Shown here piece after piece: positions 1 through 8,931 of a stretch of DNA of 64,000 nt (within the stretch, counting starts at the first letter, position 1; the number at the start of each line of letters is the position of its first letter). The stretch comes from Lachnospiraceae bacterium. GTDB taxonomy: Bacteria > Bacillota > Clostridia > Lachnospirales > Lachnospiraceae. The position numbers and the translations under genes are program-made. The notes below the pieces were generated by a model. It searched no databases, was not told the origin of the DNA, and saw only the letters and a list, made by a program, of their open reading frames with translations. The stretch lies in NCBI GenBank assembly GCA_902363555.1, contig CABJAM010000012.1, positions 79,317 through 143,316 of the forward strand. Direction: 5' to 3'.

Positions 1-1227
1 GTAATGATCCACAAGAAACGGTATGAAGGCATTTCCGTAGGATTCCTTGATAACGACACAGGCGGAGCCATCGGTCAGTGCGGGATTATCGATCTGGGCA
101 TAGACCTCATCACCGGCGACAAAGGTGCTGTATTTACCGTCGGACCGGTAATCGGATACGTCAAAAATAACGTTCCAGTACGTCTTATCGAGTGTGTGAT
201 CCACATAAAACATGTCATTGGTTCCTTTGGGCTTATAGGCAGTGATCGTATCCGGATTGCTTTTTAAGGAAGGGGCCTGGTTGCTGCTGGAATAAAAGCT
301 GCCCACGAAATTTGGAAAATCGATCTTTTCGTAATCGGTCAGCGGCGTGGGCGTCAATCCTTTGGCGGCGCAGAACTGCTCATAAGCATAGTAGGCGCCC
401 AGGGCAGTCCAGTGGTGGTCGGTGCGGAAGTAAATATACTCGCTGTTATGCTTTTTCAGAGTATCGAAAACATTGACGGTTTTTACCTTGCTGTTCATAT
501 TATTAATATTGGAATAAATGTAATCGATGGCTTTTTTCTGGTCATTGGAGCCCAGCTTTTCCTGAACACTGTCATCCAGGCTGACGCCGGAGCTGGTGGG
601 AATGAGGAGCGTGTAGACATCAGCGATGCCGTCCAGACGCTTTTGTGCTTTATTCATCATATTAATATATGCGTTGGCGCCGTCCAGATTGAAATAATAG
701 ATTTCAAACGCCTGATCGCCGGTAACATAGACAGTGCCGGCGGCCTCGGGAACGGTGTGGATCGTGCCGTCGGGAAGTGTTTCCTCCTGGGTTTCTGGCG
801 GCGCAGTCTCGTCGGTGCTGTTTGCCGCATCATTTTTATCGGTTTCTTCTGTTTTGGTCACCATCATGCCGCCCTCGGGGATATCGTCGCCGGTTTTACC
901 GCTGTTTGCTACGATCTGTTCACCCTGGATGCCGTACATATTTTTCATGCCGGAATTGGCGGACAGCAGGGCTTCGCGGAAAGGAAATGTGTCCGCATAC
1001 CATGTGGATATCTGGTTGAAAAAGCTGCCGTCCAGCAGGGATGCCGCTGAAATTTGGGGGAACTTTTCCAGCTCGCGTTTTTCCAGGGCGGATTCCTTCG
1101 GGCGCAGCGGCAGCAGCAGGCCGACACACGCGATCACGAGCAGCACAAGAAAAAAGACCTGGATTTTGATGGACAGATACGTTTTTTGTATCTTTATCTT
1201 TTTGCTTTTATCTGTCATCTTCTTCAT
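1..1227 (-). CDS. DHHW family surface acylation protein (partial)
   Basis: This minus-strand reading frame is open to the left edge, so the C-terminal end is missing; about 409 codons are visible. It begins MKKMTDKSKK, has one N-terminal membrane helix (about residues 18-38), and continues as an extracytoplasmic protein. The motif TDHHWTALGAYYAYEQF and the later motif KESYGNAF near position 15-45 are the signature of the DHHW family, related to the AlgX/AlgJ SGNH-type acyltransferases. Family members work with MBOAT membrane acyltransferases to O-acetylate surface polymers; the substrate is unknown here. The start at 1227 was preferred to the in-frame ATG at 1218 because both are possible and 1227 lies better relative to a purine-rich GAGAGACGG stretch, but that site is weak. 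A second family member lies at 3662-4897. Confidence 0.85.
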   Translation of the reverse strand, partial: MKKMTDKSKKIKIQKTYLSIKIQVFFLVLLVIACVGLLLPLRPKESALEKRELEKFPQISAASLLDGSFFNQISTWYADTFPFREALLSANSGMKNMYGIQGEQIVANSGKTGDDIPEGGMMVTKTEETDKNDAANSTDETAPPETQEETLPDGTIHTVPEAAGTVYVTGDQAFEIYYFNLDGANAYINMMNKAQKRLDGIADVYTLLIPTSSGVSLDDSVQEKLGSNDQKKAIDYIYSNINNMNSKVKTVNVFDTLKKHNSEYIYFRTDHHWTALGAYYAYEQFCAAKGLTPTPLTDYEKIDFPNFVGSFYSSSNQAPSLKSNPDTITAYKPKGTNDMFYVDHTLDKTYWNVIFDVSDYRSDGKYSTFVAGDEVYAQIDNPALTDGSACVVIKESYGNAFIPFLVDHY

Positions 1228-1390
1228 TCTATCAATCACCGTCTCTCTGAATATTTGTCTCTATTTTATAATACTTTGAACTTTATTACAATATGAGGAC
1301 GGTAAAGATTTCATGTCAATTCATATTCACTTAGATGTGTTCGGCTCTCTGGAAAGGTATATGGAATTTGTAAAAATTTGGGCGAAGTGA

Positions 1391-1443
1391 TTGACATTTT
1401 ATGGGAAAAGTGTTATATTAGATAAAAATAGTAATCATTCTTA
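1391..1443 (+). promoter_or_regulatory. rbr promoter with PerR-like box
   Basis: A sigma-A promoter is visible: TTGACA at 1391-1396, a 17-bp spacer, and TATATT at 1414-1419. Just downstream, 1429-1443 (TAGTAATCATTCTTA) matches the 15-bp PerR box consensus at about 10 of 14 defined positions. It would overlap the transcription start. PerR control of rubrerythrin by peroxide is established in clostridia; here it is inferred from the match. Confidence 0.6.
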
Positions 1444-1464
1444 ATTTATAGGAGGTATTTTATT

Positions 1465-2001
1465 ATGGCTGAATTAAAAGGTTCACAAACAGAAGCTAAT
1501 CTCTGGACAGCATTTGCCGGGGAGTCTCAGGCGAGAAACAAATATACTTATTTTGCAAGCAAGGCTAAAAAGGAAGGATATGAGCAGATATCCGCATTAT
1601 TCCTTGAGACGGCGAATAACGAAAAAGAGCATGCAAAAATCTGGTTCAAGCTTCTGGATGGCATCCATGACACTGCTCAGAATCTGAAAGATGCCGCAGC
1701 CGGCGAAAACTACGAGTGGACGGATATGTATGCGGGCTTTGCTAAAACTGCAAAAGAGGAAGGCTTTGACCATATCGCTTACCTTTTTGAATCCGTAGGT
1801 AAGATTGAAAAGGAGCATGAGGAGAGATATAAAAAGCTTCTTGAAAATGTGGAAGGCGGTCTTGTATTCTCCAGAGATGGTGATATGATCTGGCAGTGCG
1901 CAAACTGCGGCCATATCCATGTAGGCCCCAAAGCTCCGGATGTATGTCCGGTGTGCAACCATCCACAGGCTTATTTCCAGATCCAGGCTAAAAATTATTG
2001 A
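1465..2001 (+). CDS. rbr: Rubrerythrin
   Basis: This 178-residue protein reduces hydrogen peroxide in the cytoplasm of anaerobes using electrons from NADH via rubredoxin or a flavoprotein. The N-terminal ferritin-like four-helix domain carries the two diiron ligand sets: E20 (FAGESQARNKY) with EKEH at about 53-56, then a second set in the GKIEKEHEERY stretch. The C-terminal 35 residues form a rubredoxin-like iron site with two CxxC pairs (CANCGH and CPVCNH). Length and domain order are standard for short rubrerythrins. GGAGG at 1451-1455 sets the start. It stands alone between a strong promoter and its own terminator, and a PerR-like box suggests induction by peroxide. Confidence 0.95.
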   Translation: MAELKGSQTEANLWTAFAGESQARNKYTYFASKAKKEGYEQISALFLETANNEKEHAKIWFKLLDGIHDTAQNLKDAAAGENYEWTDMYAGFAKTAKEEGFDHIAYLFESVGKIEKEHEERYKKLLENVEGGLVFSRDGDMIWQCANCGHIHVGPKAPDVCPVCNHPQAYFQIQAKNY

Positions 2002-2015
2002 TCATAAAGTATAAC

Positions 2016-2046
2016 CGGGCGCCGCATACGCGGCGTCCGATTTTTT
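2016..2046 (+). terminator. Intrinsic terminator after rbr
   Basis: A GC-rich stem (2016-2025 with 2030-2039, one G-U pair) with loop ATAC is followed by six T residues at 2041-2046. Confidence 0.85.
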
Positions 2047-2134
2047 GCGCGCAGCAGTCGGGTGCACGAAGCAACGGGCCATAAAAGGGGAGCTTGCTCA
2101 CCTTTGCGGCGACTGCCGCGACCCGACGCGCGAG
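2047..2134 (+). repeat. Dispersed palindromic element, copy A
   Basis: This is one of four related intergenic elements in the window (others at 6084-6166, 16088-16206 and 63732-63806). Shared landmarks, in order, are a GCGAAGCAACGAGCC-like start, AAAGGGGAGC, a GCTCACCTTTGCGGC-like arm that pairs back on it, and GACTGCCGCGACCCG. The arms GCC...AAAGG and CCTTTGCGGC can form a hairpin. The copy starts directly behind the T-tract of the rbr terminator. It has no supported coding frame. Confidence 0.7.
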
Positions 2135-2140
2135 TTATTG

Positions 2141-2169
2141 TTGTAATAATGGGCATGATAATTTATAAT
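2141..2169 (+). promoter_or_regulatory. Promoter of the MBOAT-DHHW pair
   Basis: TTGTAA at 2141-2146, a 17-bp spacer and a perfect TATAAT at 2164-2169 form a sigma-A type promoter 55 bp before the MBOAT start. Confidence 0.65.
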
Positions 2170-2224
2170 AGGAACTATGCGAAGTGCAGCAGAGTAAGCT
2201 GATTTTTGGGGAAAGGATGCAACC

Positions 2225-3637
2225 ATGGTATTTTCCGGTCTAATGTTTTTATTCAGATTTTTGCCGGCCGTATTGCTGGCCTACTATATAAGTCCGAAAC
2301 GGTACCGGAATGCGGTGCTGTTTTTCTTCAGCCTAATTTTCTATGCGTGGGGTGAGCCGGTTTACGTATGTCTGATGCTTTTTTCCACGGTTGTGGATTA
2401 CATTCATGGACGGCTTGTGGAAAAATATGTGGAGCAGGGGCAGCGCACCAAAGCCAGGCTGACGGTGGCATCGTCGGTCGTTATCAATCTGGCGCTGCTG
2501 GGATTTTTTAAATATGCGGATTTTCTGATCCAGGTGATCCATCAGGTGACCGGGCTTTCGCTGGCTCCTTTAAACCTGCCGCTGCCGGTAGGTATATCCT
2601 TTTATACATTTCAGACGATGTCCTATACAATTGATGTCTATCGCCGGGAAGCCAAAGCTCAGCACAATATTCTGTCCTTCGGCTGCTATGTGGCCATGTT
2701 TCCCCAGCTTATCGCCGGACCCATCGTCCGCTTTAAAACCATTGCCGGGCAGCTTTTGCAGCGGCGGGAGAGTGTGGATCAGTTTGCAGCCGGCGTTGAA
2801 CGATTTACGATCGGTCTTGGTAAAAAGGTGCTGCTGGCCAATAACGCCGGCCTGCTTTGGGATGCGTCAGCCGCCGGGAGCGGGGCGACGGTTTTATCGG
2901 CCTGGCTTGGCATACTGGCCTTTGGATTTCAGATTTATTTTGACTTTTCCGGCTATTCCGATATGGCCATCGGTCTTGGAAAAATGTTTGGTTTTGAATT
3001 TTTGGAAAACTTTAATTATCCATATATATCCAGATCCATTACGGAATTTTGGCGGCGCTGGCACATTTCCCTCGGCCAGTGGTTCCGGGAATATGTGTAT
3101 ATTCCCCTGGGCGGCAACCGGCGCCATCCGCTGCGAAATATAATGATCGTCTGGCTTTTGACCGGACTGTGGCACGGTGCCAGTCTCAATTTTATTTTAT
3201 GGGGGATTTATTACGGCGCATTCCTCCTTCTGGAAAAGTATGTATTAAAGCGGTGGATGGAGCGCTGGCCGTCCTGGGTCTTACATGCATATACGCTCTT
3301 GGTCGTTTATTTTGGATGGCTTTTGTTTGCCTACGAGGATATGGCCGGTATGGGCGCACATTTCCTGGCATTGTTCGGCGTGGGCACCGGTGCGGTTTTG
3401 GGGAGCGGCATATATCTGCTGTATACGAATCTTATACTGATTCTTATTATGATCGCTGGCAGCACGCCATGGACGGGAAAACTGTATGCCTGTCTGGCTG
3501 GACGGCTTGCTAGATACAGACACGGCGGCGCGGCGCTTGGCGCCATAAAGCTGATTGTGGGAGCCGCCATATGGGTCCTTTCTCTGGCGTATCTGGTGGA
3601 CGCCACCTATAACCCGTTTTTATATTTCCGATTTTAA
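2225..3637 (+). CDS. MBOAT family O-acyltransferase (AlgI/DltB-like)
   Basis: This 470-residue polytopic membrane protein has about ten hydrophobic segments. It carries the MBOAT hallmarks: an RRWHISLGQWFREYVYIPLG block (about residues 278-297) and the catalytic histidine in LTGLWHGASLNFILWG (about 315-330). Members such as AlgI, PatA and DltB pass acyl groups across the membrane to extracytoplasmic acceptors. The next gene, 25-30 bp downstream, encodes a DHHW protein, the usual extracytoplasmic partner, so the pair probably O-acetylates a cell-surface polysaccharide. The substrate cannot be read from sequence. Alginate synthesis is unlikely because no alginate genes are present. Confidence 0.92.
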   Translation: MVFSGLMFLFRFLPAVLLAYYISPKRYRNAVLFFFSLIFYAWGEPVYVCLMLFSTVVDYIHGRLVEKYVEQGQRTKARLTVASSVVINLALLGFFKYADFLIQVIHQVTGLSLAPLNLPLPVGISFYTFQTMSYTIDVYRREAKAQHNILSFGCYVAMFPQLIAGPIVRFKTIAGQLLQRRESVDQFAAGVERFTIGLGKKVLLANNAGLLWDASAAGSGATVLSAWLGILAFGFQIYFDFSGYSDMAIGLGKMFGFEFLENFNYPYISRSITEFWRRWHISLGQWFREYVYIPLGGNRRHPLRNIMIVWLLTGLWHGASLNFILWGIYYGAFLLLEKYVLKRWMERWPSWVLHAYTLLVVYFGWLLFAYEDMAGMGAHFLALFGVGTGAVLGSGIYLLYTNLILILIMIAGSTPWTGKLYACLAGRLARYRHGGAALGAIKLIVGAAIWVLSLAYLVDATYNPFLYFRF

Positions 3638-3661
3638 GACAAGCGGTTAGGAGTGAAATTA

Positions 3662-4897
3662 TTGAAAAAAATAAAGCAATCCTATTGTATCTGTTTTGTG
3701 TTCTGTATTTTATTGGCCGGACTGACCATCCTGAGTATTGTAAAGCCATCCCGGGGCTTTTCTGAAAATGAAAACCGTTATTTGCAGACGATGCCTGAAT
3801 GGACGGCCGAACGCTTTTTTTCCGGAGCCTTTGGCCAGGAATACGAAACTTATCTGGCCGACCAGTTCATTGCCAGAGATGCGTGGATCGGGCTGAAAGC
3901 AGCAACTGAGCTGGCCCGGGGAATGCGGGATATGAACGGTGTTTATTTTGGCCGTGACGGCTACCTCATGGAAAAAACATCAGCCGAAGTCTTTGAGAGC
4001 GCGCAGGCTCAAAAAAATATGGAATTTTTGAAAGCTTTTATTGAAAAATATTCCGGCGCTGCCACAGAAGCTGGCGATGATGTTTCGGATATTGTCAATG
4101 CGGTTCCGCATATCGTCAATGATGTTCCGGACATAGTTTGCCGCGTCCTGTTCGTGCCGACAGCTTCCGCCATACTTAAGGATAAGCTGCCCGGATTTGC
4201 CCCGTCGTATGATCAGGAGCTTTGGCTTGAAAAAGCGGCTGAGGATCTGGGCGCGGATGTACTTATACCGATCTGCCCGGAATTTAGCGAAATAAATGCG
4301 TTTTACGGAGATGAACGAAGTCTCTATTATCATACAGACCATCACTGGACCAGCTTCGGCGCTTTTAGTGCATATGAGATATGGGCCAACGCCGCGGGGT
4401 TAAACGCTGTACCCGAGAGCCGTTTTAAGATCACCACGGTGACAGATTCTTTTTATGGAACGCTTAATTCAAAAGTAAATATCAGGACCGCCGCTGACAC
4501 CATAGAGGCCTATGAGGGTCCTGTTTATAAAATAACCTACAACGAAGGCCAGCGCACCACGGATAGCCTTTTTGATGACAATGCACTGAACGGAAAAGAT
4601 AAATATGCGTTTTTCCTTGGCGGGAACTTCGGTCTGATCGACATGGAAGCTTCCTGGCCCGGGCAGGAGGACATTACACGCCAAAACCGCCGTCTTCTCA
4701 TCATCAAGGATTCTTATGCCAACAGCTTTGCCGGCTTTATCGCCCCTCATTTTGAGCAGACGATCCTTGCGGACCTGCGTTACACTAACGCCAAAATATC
4801 CGACATTATCGAAAAATATAGAATTACCGATATTTTAATCCTGTACAGTACAAAAAATTTTGTGGAGGATAAAAATATCTATAAGCTGCTTTACTGA
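3662..4897 (+). CDS. DHHW family acylation partner protein
   Basis: This protein of about 411 residues has an N-terminal membrane anchor (about residues 6-26) and an extracytoplasmic SGNH/AlgX-like domain. TDHHWTSFGAFSAYEIW is the DHHW motif, and LLIIKDSYANSFAGF is the conserved C-terminal Ser/Asn block. It follows the MBOAT gene by 24 bp, so the two form an operon and probably a two-step acylation system. Start choice: a GTG exists at 3653, but the only ribosome site (TAGGAG, 3648-3653) touches it; the in-frame TTG at 3662 is spaced 8 bases from it and is preferred. It is a paralogue of the truncated gene at 1-1227. The stop codon sits inside a small direct duplication (see findings). Confidence 0.9.
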   Translation: MKKIKQSYCICFVFCILLAGLTILSIVKPSRGFSENENRYLQTMPEWTAERFFSGAFGQEYETYLADQFIARDAWIGLKAATELARGMRDMNGVYFGRDGYLMEKTSAEVFESAQAQKNMEFLKAFIEKYSGAATEAGDDVSDIVNAVPHIVNDVPDIVCRVLFVPTASAILKDKLPGFAPSYDQELWLEKAAEDLGADVLIPICPEFSEINAFYGDERSLYYHTDHHWTSFGAFSAYEIWANAAGLNAVPESRFKITTVTDSFYGTLNSKVNIRTAADTIEAYEGPVYKITYNEGQRTTDSLFDDNALNGKDKYAFFLGGNFGLIDMEASWPGQEDITRQNRRLLIIKDSYANSFAGFIAPHFEQTILADLRYTNAKISDIIEKYRITDILILYSTKNFVEDKNIYKLLY

Positions 4898-5010
4898 TCT
4901 ATAAGCTGCGTTGCTAACTTGCAGCAGTTCACCGGAACCAGGGGCATTGGTAAACAAGTTGTGCCTGCCCTGTCTGAACGCCGCTTTTCGCCAAATTTCT
5001 GAAATAGCAA

Positions 5011-5038
5011 TTGAATTTGCGTCAGAATATGATAAAAT
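5011..5038 (+). promoter_or_regulatory. Promoter of the isomerase/epimerase gene
   Basis: TTGAAT at 5011-5016, a 16-bp spacer and TAAAAT at 5033-5038, preceded by TGA (extended -10), lie 40 bp before the start codon. Confidence 0.6.
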
Positions 5039-5077
5039 AAAACAATAGAAAATAAGTATTCAGGAGGAATTGCAGAT

Positions 5078-5992
5078 ATGAAATTAGGTTTCGTAAGTGC
5101 CATTTTAGGAGATTTACCCTTTGAAGAAATGATCGACTTCGCAGCGGACCACGGCTTTGAGTGCGTGGAGGTTGCATGCTGGCCCCAGGGAAAGGCTCTG
5201 CGCAGATATGCCGGCGTTACCCATATTAATGTGGACGAGCTGGATGATGAAAAAATAGCTTATATCCAGAAATATACAGCGGACAGAGGCATTCAGATCT
5301 CGTCCTTAGCTTACTATCCAAACACGATGGACCCGGATCTGGAGAAGAGAAATACATATGTGGAGCATCTGAAAAAACTCATCGTTGCCTCAAACAAACT
5401 GGGTGTTGGCATGGTAACCACGTTTGTCGGCCGTGTACCTGATAAAACCGTGGAAGAAAACCTGGAGATCGTAAAGGAAGTATGGCCGCCCATCGTCAAG
5501 GTTGCCGAGGAGAATAACGTAAAGATCGCTATTGAAAACTGTCCGATGCTTTTTACAAACGATGAATGGCCGGGCGGACAGAATGTGATGACTACGCCTG
5601 CCAACTGGAGAAAGGTTTTTGAAATCATCGACAGCCCCAACTTTGGTATTAACTATGATCCATCTCATTTTGTATGGCAGCAGATCGATTATATTAAACC
5701 GATCTATGAATTTAAGGATAAGATTTTCCACGTTCATTATAAGGATATCAAGATTTATCAGGACAAGCTGGCTGACGTGGGCATCATGGCCACACCGCTG
5801 CAGTATATGTCTCCCAAGCTTCCGGGCCTTGGCGATGTAGACTGGGGTAAATATGTATCTGCTCTGACCGATATCGGTTATGATGGCTGTACCTGCATCG
5901 AGGTGGAGGATAAAGCCTTTGAAAAGAATATGGACGACGTGAAGAAATCCATTATTTTATCAGAAAAATACATGAGACAGTTTGTTATCTGA
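5078..5992 (+). CDS. Sugar phosphate isomerase/epimerase-like TIM barrel protein
   Basis: This 304-residue protein belongs to the xylose isomerase-like / AP endonuclease family 2 TIM-barrel superfamily. Its features are the N-terminal FVSAILGDLPFEEMIDFA strand-helix, VKIAIENCP (metal-ligand Glu), FGINYDPSHF (Asp and His), KIFHVHYKD (His ligands) and the closing CTCIEVED (Glu). These are the divalent-metal ligands typical of sugar epimerases and isomerases such as those for inosose, hydroxypyruvate or ketose substrates. The exact substrate cannot be assigned. It is a single-gene unit with its own promoter, an AGGAGG site and a downstream terminator. Neighbours give no pathway clue. Confidence 0.85.
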   Translation: MKLGFVSAILGDLPFEEMIDFAADHGFECVEVACWPQGKALRRYAGVTHINVDELDDEKIAYIQKYTADRGIQISSLAYYPNTMDPDLEKRNTYVEHLKKLIVASNKLGVGMVTTFVGRVPDKTVEENLEIVKEVWPPIVKVAEENNVKIAIENCPMLFTNDEWPGGQNVMTTPANWRKVFEIIDSPNFGINYDPSHFVWQQIDYIKPIYEFKDKIFHVHYKDIKIYQDKLADVGIMATPLQYMSPKLPGLGDVDWGKYVSALTDIGYDGCTCIEVEDKAFEKNMDDVKKSIILSEKYMRQFVI

Positions 5993-6048
5993 TGCGAAAC
6001 CGTTCAGATAGGCTGAACTGTTATCTGATTCAACAGTTGACTCTTTTG

Positions 6049-6082
6049 GGCTCCCGGGATATAATATTCCGAGAGCCTTTTA
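6049..6082 (+). terminator. Intrinsic terminator after isomerase/epimerase gene
   Basis: Arms 6049-6059 and 6067-6077 (one mismatch, one G-U) enclose a 7-base AT loop and are followed by a short T-tract. Confidence 0.7.
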
Positions 6083-6083
6083 A

Positions 6084-6166
6084 GTGAGCGAAAGCAAAAA
6101 GCCACAAAGGGGAGCACGCTTAAAACTGCGGCTGCTGCCGTGACCCGGCAAAGCGGAGCCGGGTAC
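6084..6166 (+). repeat. Dispersed palindromic element, copy B
   Basis: This is a more diverged member of the family described for 2047-2134. It keeps GAGCGAAAGC, GCCACAAAGGGGAGC, CTGCCGTGACCCGGC and an AAGCGGAGCCGGGT tail. It again starts directly behind a terminator and lies just before the cls start. Confidence 0.6.
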
Positions 6167-6194
6167 ATGAGACAAACCGGGGAGAGGAGAACCT

Positions 6195-7724
6195 ATGAAA
6201 AAATTATTGAAACTGCTGTTGAGCCGGCTTGTTATTGTCGGAATACTTATTTTACTTCAGGTGGCATGGCTTCTTGTGGCATTTTTTCACCTCAGTAATT
6301 ATTCAGTGCTGATCCGTATCTTTTTCACCGCCCTGAGCATTCTTGTGGCTTTGTGGATCATTAATAAACGGGATAATCCGGCCTATAAGCTGGCCTGGAT
6401 CGTGCCCATTATGCTTGTACCGCTTCTTGGCGGGCTGATGTATCTGGCTATGGGCAATAAAAACCCGACCCGTGGGATGCGCTGGCGTCTGGAGCGGGCC
6501 GGATGCCGTATACTGCATCTGGTCAAACAGGATGAGGCGGTACGCGATGAAATCCAGGCCATGAATCCCCATGTGGCCGGTCAGGCGACCTATCTGGAAA
6601 AGTGCGGCTTTCCTATTTACAAAAATTCCACGGCCCAGTATTTTCCCACAGGGGAAGACTGTTATAAAGTGATGATCAGTGAGCTGAAAAAAGCGAAGCA
6701 CTATATTTTTATGGAATACTTTATCGTGGCTGATGGCGTGATGTGGCAGGGGATTTTAGACATTCTGAAGCAGAAGGTGAAAGAGGGCGTGGAGGTCCGT
6801 TTCATTTATGACGATATGGGCTGTGTGTCGCTTTTACCGCTCCATTATTATAAACAGATGGAAGCCATAGGGATCAAGTGTATGGCTTTTAACCGCTTCA
6901 TTCCCGTATTTTCTCTGGCCATGAACAACCGCGATCACCGGAAAATACTTGTTATTGACGGACATACGGCATTTTCCGGCGGTATTAATCTGGCGGATGA
7001 GTATATTAATGAAATCGTCCGTTTTGGTTATTGGAAGGATACGGCCATCATGGTCCGCGGTGAGGCCGTTTGGAACTTTACCGTCATGTTTTTACAGACC
7101 TGGAATGCATTTTATAAAGAGACGGATGCGGATTTCCTGCCATACAAAACCGATGTCCATATTAAAGAAGAATACGTGGACGGATTTATACAGCCTTACG
7201 GGGATTCCCCGCTGGATGACGAGGTGGTGGGAGAGAGCGTCTATTTAAATATTATCAACCAGGCGGACCGGTATGTCTATATTTTCACACCGTACCTCAT
7301 TATCGACAATGAGATGATGACCGCCTTATGTATGGCGGCCAAGCGCGGGGTGGATGTGCGCATTGTGACGCCGGGGATACCTGACAAAAAGATGATCTTT
7401 ATGTTGACGCAGTCTTATTATGAGCAGCTTTTGGAAAATGGCGTGCGTATATTTGAGTACACGCCGGGCTTTATCCATGCCAAGTGTTTTGTGGCGGATG
7501 ATATTATAGCCACTGTGGGCACGATCAATCTGGATTACCGGAGCCTTTATCTGCATTTTGAGTGCGGCGTTTATATGTATCGCTCAAAGGCCGTGATGGA
7601 TGTGAAGCGGGATGCCATCGAAACGATCGGGCATAGCCGTGAGATCATGCTCAAGGATACGCGTACAGGATTTTTTAAAGGGCTGTTCCAGGCGGTGCTC
7701 AGAGTGTTTGCGCCGTTACTGTGA
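6195..7724 (+). CDS. cls: Cardiolipin synthase
   Basis: This 509-residue membrane enzyme joins two phosphatidylglycerol molecules into cardiolipin plus glycerol. Two N-terminal membrane helices (about residues 10-32 and 40-58) are followed by a PLDNc-like segment. Two phospholipase D catalytic motifs follow: NNRDHRKILVIDG (HxK, about 246-258) and FIHAKCFVADDIIATVGTIN (HxK, about 425-444). Length and layout match Gram-positive Cls. GGGGAGAGGAG precedes the ATG. It ends in a convergent arrangement with nrdB, with a shared hairpin between them. Confidence 0.95.
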   Translation: MKKLLKLLLSRLVIVGILILLQVAWLLVAFFHLSNYSVLIRIFFTALSILVALWIINKRDNPAYKLAWIVPIMLVPLLGGLMYLAMGNKNPTRGMRWRLERAGCRILHLVKQDEAVRDEIQAMNPHVAGQATYLEKCGFPIYKNSTAQYFPTGEDCYKVMISELKKAKHYIFMEYFIVADGVMWQGILDILKQKVKEGVEVRFIYDDMGCVSLLPLHYYKQMEAIGIKCMAFNRFIPVFSLAMNNRDHRKILVIDGHTAFSGGINLADEYINEIVRFGYWKDTAIMVRGEAVWNFTVMFLQTWNAFYKETDADFLPYKTDVHIKEEYVDGFIQPYGDSPLDDEVVGESVYLNIINQADRYVYIFTPYLIIDNEMMTALCMAAKRGVDVRIVTPGIPDKKMIFMLTQSYYEQLLENGVRIFEYTPGFIHAKCFVADDIIATVGTINLDYRSLYLHFECGVYMYRSKAVMDVKRDAIETIGHSREIMLKDTRTGFFKGLFQAVLRVFAPLL

Positions 7725-7742
7725 TCTGCTGATAATTAAGTA

Positions 7743-7797
7743 AATACCGAACTGACGGATGTCCTTTTTGCGGCTGCTGGTCAGTTCGGTATTTTTT
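7743..7797. terminator. Bidirectional terminator between cls and nrdB
   Basis: A 14-bp perfect stem (7743-7756 with 7780-7793) is followed by T6 on the plus strand for cls. On the minus strand the tail is ATTTAC, so it probably also serves nrdB. The plus-strand tail runs into GCGCGAAGCAATGA, a fragment resembling the start of the dispersed palindromic element. Confidence 0.8.
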
Positions 7798-7845
7798 GCG
7801 CGAAGCAATGACGGGTGTGTGTTCTTTTGGCCGCCGGCCAGTGTT

Positions 7846-8889
7846 TTAAAGGTCGTCGATCAGTGCGGTGCTTTTTGCGTATGCGGTGCTCCTGGCCTCA
7901 AAAAAGTCGGTTTTTACCAGATTGGCATCGGCGTACTGGCTGACCCAGCTCATAGACGCCGGCTCGGCAATGTGTTCCGGAAAAAGCGGTTCATAGCCAA
8001 GGCTCATCCATCTTTGATTTCCCAGATAGCGGATATAGCTGCGGATCATATCCTTTGTCAGGCCGGGAATATCATCGCCGATGACATACTGGCCCCACAG
8101 TATTTCCTGATGGACACCTTCCAGGATCATTTCCCGCAGGATATTTACACGGTCCGGAGAAAAAAGGTCCGGCTCCTCCTTTTGAAGCTCCCGGATGATA
8201 TTGCGAAATAACCACAGGTGCGTATTTTCATCCCGGTTAATGTAGCGGATCTCCTGGGCAGAACCGGGCATTTTGCCATTACGGCTCAGATTATAAAAAA
8301 ACATGAAGCCGCTGTAAAAGTAAATGCCCTCCAGTATAAAGTTGGCGGTCAGCACCTTGAGCAGCGTGAAGGAATCCTTTTGCTCCTGAAATTCGTTGTA
8401 AAGGTTTCCTATAAATGTATTTCTTTGGAGCAGATGCGTGTCGGTTTTCCATTGATACAAAATTTCATTGCGTTTATCCGGAGAGCAGATGGAATCCAGC
8501 ATATAGCTGTAACTCTGGCTGTGCACGCACTCCTGAAAGGTCTGTATGGACAGGCAGAGATTGACCTCATTGGCTGTGATATATTCACCGATCGCAGGGA
8601 GGTTGGCCGTTTGTATGGAATCCAGAAATACAAGGAAGCTTAAAATCTTGTCATAAGCCGTCCTTTCCTGCAAACTTAAACCGGGGTAATCCTTGATGTC
8701 CTGGCTCAAATTGATTTCCTCTGGTATCCAGAAATTGTTCATGGCCTGGCGGTACCAGTCGGAAGCCCAGGTGTAACGCATATTATTAAAATCATTGAGA
8801 TTTGTTGTATTTCCGCCGATCATACGGCGGGTAAATACCTCTGTGTCGCCATCGGGATTGAACAGAGGTTTTTTTCTTAATTGTGCCAT
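7846..8889 (-). CDS. nrdB: Ribonucleotide reductase small (beta) subunit, class I
   Basis: This 347-residue protein holds the dimetal site and tyrosyl radical that NrdA needs to reduce ribonucleoside diphosphates. Visible ligands are D90 (FLVFLDS), E120 and H123 with the radical tyrosine Y127 in FQECVHSQSY, then NFILEGIYFYSGF (Glu) and NRDENTHLWLF (Glu, His). The radical Tyr is present, which argues against a Tyr-less class Ic enzyme. The start at 8889 is chosen because AAAGGAG lies 8 bases upstream; the frame extends to an ATG at 8913 without such a site. It follows nrdA by 42 bases in one operon. Metal identity (Fe or Mn) cannot be read; no nrdI is seen nearby. Confidence 0.95.
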   Translation of the reverse strand: MAQLRKKPLFNPDGDTEVFTRRMIGGNTTNLNDFNNMRYTWASDWYRQAMNNFWIPEEINLSQDIKDYPGLSLQERTAYDKILSFLVFLDSIQTANLPAIGEYITANEVNLCLSIQTFQECVHSQSYSYMLDSICSPDKRNEILYQWKTDTHLLQRNTFIGNLYNEFQEQKDSFTLLKVLTANFILEGIYFYSGFMFFYNLSRNGKMPGSAQEIRYINRDENTHLWLFRNIIRELQKEEPDLFSPDRVNILREMILEGVHQEILWGQYVIGDDIPGLTKDMIRSYIRYLGNQRWMSLGYEPLFPEHIAEPASMSWVSQYADANLVKTDFFEARSTAYAKSTALIDDL

Positions 8890-8931
8890 CGTAAAAACTC
8901 CTTTATCTGTCATCGATTTTATACAAAGCTT

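Noticed and set aside
4..1279. Plus-strand ORFs at the left edge
   Set aside because: They are antisense shadows of the DHHW gene, which has the motifs TDHHW and KESYGNAF on the minus strand.
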